A stretch of 9,195 nucleotides of DNA from an uncultured Veillonella sp. (GTDB lineage: Bacteria > Bacillota > Negativicutes > Veillonellales > Veillonellaceae): the NCBI GenBank assembly GCA_934183145.1, contig CAKPSA010000049.1, forward strand, positions 1 through 9,195, read 5' to 3'. Below, piece after piece: positions 7,067-9,195 of this stretch (positions are counted from its first letter, which is position 1; each line of letters starts with the position of its first letter). The notes below the pieces were generated by a model, which ran no database searches, was not told where the DNA came from, and saw only the letters and a program-made list of their open reading frames with translations. A program made the position numbers and the translations under genes.

Positions 7067-7108
7067 ATATTCCGATTTGGTGTACATTTACACTTTCACT
7101 TGGAATAT
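7067..7108 (+). promoter_or_regulatory. Two-tier hairpin in the yajQ leader RNA
   Basis: The outer stem pairs ATATTCC (7067-7073) with GGAATAT (7102-7108). Inside it, GTGTA (7080-7084) pairs with TACAC (7089-7093) around a CATT loop. It would sit at or very near the 5' end of the transcript from the 7029-7057 promoter. It could stabilise the RNA or bind a regulator. It matches no riboswitch class I recognise. Confidence 0.4.
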
Positions 7109-7130
7109 GAGGATGATGAAAGTAATACTA

Positions 7131-7154
7131 TGAGCCCCATGCCCAACGGGTTCA
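7131..7154 (+). promoter_or_regulatory. Hairpin immediately upstream of the yajQ ribosome-binding site
   Basis: TGAGCCC (7131-7137) pairs with GGGTTCA (7148-7154), with one G-U pair and a 10-base loop. The stem ends exactly where the motif GGTGTAGGAGG (7155-7165) begins, and this motif contains the Shine-Dalgarno of yajQ. The same motif follows the hairpin before cbiD. Confidence 0.4.
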
Positions 7155-7171
7155 GGTGTAGGAGGTATAAA

Positions 7172-7666
7172 ATGGCTAAAGATTGTTCCTTTGACGTTGT
7201 GTCTGAAGTGGATATGCAAGAAGTAGATAATGCGGTAAACCAAGCAAAAAAAGAGATTGGTACCCGTTATGATTTCCGTGGCTCCAAAGCGGAAATTAGT
7301 CTTGAAGGCGACACTATCAAAATCATCGGTGATGATGAATATAAATTGAATGCCATTATTGATGTATTAAAAGGCAAAATGGTTAAACGTAACGTAGCGA
7401 TTAAAAATCTTGACTACGGTAAGGTTGAAGCAGCAGCTGGTGCCACAGTTCGCCAAGTAATTACTATTAAAAAAGGTATTACTAAAGAAAATGCTAAAGA
7501 AGTAGTAAAAGCAATTAAAAACATGAAACTTAAGGTACAAGCATCTATCCAAGAAGATCAAGTGCGCGTATCTGGTAAGGATAAAGACGATTTGCAAGCC
7601 GTTATCCAAATGTTAAAACAATTGGATATCCCTGTAGAATTGCAATTCGTTAACTTCCGTTCCTAA
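7172..7666 (+). CDS. yajQ: YajQ family nucleotide-binding protein
   Basis: This 164-residue cytoplasmic protein matches the family length of about 163. It has the YajQ features of an N-terminal [20 protein letters not shown] (6-25), TRYDFRG (31-37), [16 protein letters not shown] (101-116) and the C-terminal hallmark LQFVNFR (157-163). Members fold as two alpha-beta domains. They are reported to bind nucleotides or RNA, and some Xanthomonas and Pseudomonas homologues bind cyclic di-GMP. The role in this organism is not known. The frame is open for 24 further codons upstream, but AGGAGG (7160-7165), six bases before the ATG at 7172, together with the family N-terminus fixes the start. No terminator with a T-tract separates it from cbiD, 72 bp downstream, so both are probably on one transcript. 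Confidence 0.93.
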   Translation: MAKDCSFDVVSEVDMQEVDNAVNQAKKEIGTRYDFRGSKAEISLEGDTIKIIGDDEYKLNAIIDVLKGKMVKRNVAIKNLDYGKVEAAAGATVRQVITIKKGITKENAKEVVKAIKNMKLKVQASIQEDQVRVSGKDKDDLQAVIQMLKQLDIPVELQFVNFRS

Positions 7667-7683
7667 TAACATATGTCCATAAA

Positions 7684-7723
7684 GATAGGGTTAGTTTGAT
7701 TCCTAGGAATCGCTAACCCTATC
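7684..7723 (+). repeat. Long inverted repeat (hairpin) between yajQ and cbiD
   Basis: GATAGGGTTAG (7684-7694) and CTAACCCTATC (7713-7723) form a perfect 11-bp stem. Inside, the palindrome GATTCCTAGGAATC (7698-7711) gives a second 5-bp stem with a CTAG loop, separated by a small TT bulge and a possible T-G pair. There is no T-tract after it on the plus strand, where the next bases are GGTGTAGGAGG, so it is unlikely to be a simple terminator. It may be an intercistronic RNA structure affecting cbiD translation or RNA processing, or a protein-binding palindrome. Confidence 0.75.
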
Positions 7724-7738
7724 GGTGTAGGAGGCCTT

Positions 7739-8857
7739 ATGAGAGTAGAGGACATGAAGGGTGGCTATACCACAGGTTCATGTGCTACGGCAGGTATGAA
7801 AGCTGGTTTATTGGCCCTCTTAGATAAAAGCATTGTGGACCAAGTGGTCATTGAAAATCCTCAAGGTCAGTATATTGAGGTGCCCATTAAAGCCGTAGAG
7901 GTAATATCTGATACAGAGGCTAAGGTAACCGTTATGAAAGATGGCGGCGATGATCCGGATGTAACCCATGGCAATGATGTGGAAACGACAGTAACACTCG
8001 ATGATACTGGTGAACTACGATTCCGAGCGGGCTTTGGCGTAGGGACGGTAACGAAACCGGGCCTTGCTATGCCCCCAGGAGAACCGGCTATCAATCCAGG
8101 GCCTCGGACGATGATGAAAATCGTCTTTGAAGAGCATTGTGTACATGGCCAAGGCGTGACGGTAACGGTGAGCGTACCAAATGGTATGGTATTAGCTAAG
8201 AAAACGTTGAATCATACCCTTGGTATCGAAGGTGGTATTTCTATTATTGGAACTACTGGTATCGTTAAGCCCATGAGTGAAGAAGGATTCAAAAACTCTT
8301 TGGTTCCTCAGCTAAAAGTTATGAAGGCCAATGGCTGTGAAACGGCTGTTCTCGTGCCGGGCCGTATTGGTCAAGATTTAGCTGAACAAGTATTGGGTAT
8401 TCATAAGAACCAAATGGCAGAGACTAGTAACTTTATTGGCTTTATGCTCGAAAAGGCCGTTGAAATTGGCTTCAAGCGTATCTTGATCATCGGTCATATT
8501 GGTAAGCTAATAAAACTAGCTAGTGGTAGTTTCCATACCCACAATCGCATGAGTGATGGCCGCATGGAAAGTATCGTGGCCTATGCTGCCTTAGAAGGGG
8601 CATCCCAAGCGGTGTGTGAAGAGTTATTTAATTGCCAAACCACAGAGTCTACATTCCCTATTTTAGAGCGCGAAGGACTGACTGGTGTATACCAACGCGT
8701 TGTAGATCGTGCATCTTTGCGTAGTGAGCGATATATTGCCAACGAAGCAGAGGTAGGTATCATTATTACGACCTTAAAGGGCGAGATTTTGGCAATGGAT
8801 AAGCATGCAAAAGAGATAGGAGAGCTTGAACAATGGCACATACCTTGTATATCGTAG
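7739..8857 (+). CDS. cbiD: Cobalt-precorrin-5B (C1)-methyltransferase CbiD
   Basis: This 372-residue enzyme of the anaerobic (early cobalt insertion) cobalamin pathway uses S-adenosylmethionine to methylate C1 of the corrin ring after acetaldehyde loss. Signatures are the N-terminal GGYTTGSCATAGMKAG (8-23), MKDGGDDPDVTHG (66-78), GVGTVTKPGLAMPPGEPAINP (100-120), the glycine-rich GIEGGISIIGTTGIVKPMS (162-180) and GHIGKLIKLASGSFHTHNR (252-270). The length is typical and the gene is intact. AGGAGG (7729-7734), four bases before the ATG, supports the start. Its 3' end overlaps cbiE by 25 bases, a sign of operon translation. No cobalamin riboswitch is recognisable in the 72 bp before it, which instead hold the 7684-7723 hairpin. 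Any B12 control would have to act farther upstream. Confidence 0.96.
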   Translation: MRVEDMKGGYTTGSCATAGMKAGLLALLDKSIVDQVVIENPQGQYIEVPIKAVEVISDTEAKVTVMKDGGDDPDVTHGNDVETTVTLDDTGELRFRAGFGVGTVTKPGLAMPPGEPAINPGPRTMMKIVFEEHCVHGQGVTVTVSVPNGMVLAKKTLNHTLGIEGGISIIGTTGIVKPMSEEGFKNSLVPQLKVMKANGCETAVLVPGRIGQDLAEQVLGIHKNQMAETSNFIGFMLEKAVEIGFKRILIIGHIGKLIKLASGSFHTHNRMSDGRMESIVAYAALEGASQAVCEELFNCQTTESTFPILEREGLTGVYQRVVDRASLRSERYIANEAEVGIIITTLKGEILAMDKHAKEIGELEQWHIPCIS

Positions 8858-9195
8858 GCATTGGTCCAGGTAATCCTGATTATGTGGTACCTAAAGGCCT
8901 TAATTTAATTAAACATGCTACAGTATTGGTCGGTAGCGAACGGTCCTTAGAGGACTTTCAGGAGCCTGGCCAAATTACATATCCTGTAACGGGAAAGCTT
9001 AGCTTGTTAGCTGAGCAAATCGAGCATGAACTCAATAGCCATGACGTTGTAGTTATGGTTAGTGGTGATACAGGCTATTATAGCTTGTTGCCATATTTAA
9101 AGAAAAAATTCCCTGCTAATCCTATTGAGGTCGTACCTGGCATTAGTTCTATGACCTTTGCTTTTGCACGACTCAATGAGGTGTGGCATGATGCG
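8833..9195 (+). CDS. cbiE: Partial cobalt-precorrin-7 C5-methyltransferase CbiE (3' end beyond the window)
   Basis: The first 121 codons are present and open to the right edge. The protein belongs to the SAM-dependent tetrapyrrole methylase family: LYIVGIGPGNPDY (5-17) near the N-terminus, VLVGSERSL (31-39), the SAM-site motif MVSGDTGYYSLL (75-86) and EVVPGISSM (99-107). In the anaerobic pathway CbiE methylates C5, and its partner CbiT methylates C15 and decarboxylates. These may be fused or separate, and the missing C-terminus would show which. The start at 8833 lies inside cbiD in another frame. AGGAG (8818-8822), ten bases upstream, supports it, as does the good fit of the first residues to the family. 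Confidence is high for family and subtype, given the cbiD neighbour. Confidence 0.93.
   Translation, partial: MAHTLYIVGIGPGNPDYVVPKGLNLIKHATVLVGSERSLEDFQEPGQITYPVTGKLSLLAEQIEHELNSHDVVVMVSGDTGYYSLLPYLKKKFPANPIEVVPGISSMTFAFARLNEVWHDA

Noticed and set aside
7100..7171. 24-residue N-terminal extension of YajQ
   Set aside because: No ribosome-binding site precedes it, it covers a predicted leader hairpin, and the family begins at the Met at 7172, which has AGGAGG at ideal spacing.
7684..7723. Rho-independent terminator after yajQ
   Set aside because: The stem is strong, but the plus-strand sequence after it is GGTGTAGG with no T-run.
7667..7738. Cobalamin riboswitch before cbiD
   Set aside because: The gap is only 72 bases and is filled by the simple hairpin at 7684-7723. 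It is too short for a B12 aptamer, and I see no B12-box-like segment.

Overview
The window looks like ordinary chromosomal DNA of an AT-rich anaerobic bacterium. The most likely source is a Veillonella or close relative (Negativicutes). This rests on the base composition, the gene style, an exported WG-repeat protein and an anaerobic (cbi-type) cobalamin pathway beside yajQ. The genus is an inference from overall resemblance, not from a marker gene.

Layout, left to right. (1) At 1-50 lies the 5' end of a minus-strand gene, probably a peptidase C26 / gamma-glutamyl-GABA hydrolase-like protein. It is divergent from an AEC-family membrane transporter at 288-1325. (2) Two back-to-back hairpins at 1329-1358 and 1368-1403 separate the transporter from a convergent minus-strand operon. 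(3) That operon is read fba (class II fructose-bisphosphate aldolase, 2969-3898), then a MurJ/SpoVB-like flippase (1409-2965), with 3 bp between them. (4) An RluA-type pseudouridine synthase (4150-5049, minus) follows. It appears to be leaderless. (5) Divergent from it is an exported WG-repeat protein (5256-6860), ending in a hairpin terminator. (6) The right end is a plus-strand cluster: yajQ (7172-7666), cbiD (7739-8857) and the 5' part of cbiE (8833 to the edge).

Several gene starts were moved from the longest open frame because a ribosome-binding site or promoter fixes them: fba to 3898, the pseudouridine synthase to 5049, and yajQ to 7172.

Functional links: CbiD and CbiE are two methyltransferases of the anaerobic corrin ring pathway. 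YajQ shares their likely transcript but is not a known cobalamin enzyme. The aldolase and flippase are co-transcribed without an obvious biochemical link. I see no phage, insertion sequence, CRISPR array, tRNA, rRNA or defence system, and no clear new multi-gene system. The most notable non-coding signals are a repeated hairpin plus GGTGTAGGAGG arrangement before yajQ and cbiD, a structured yajQ leader, and the leaderless start of the pseudouridine synthase.
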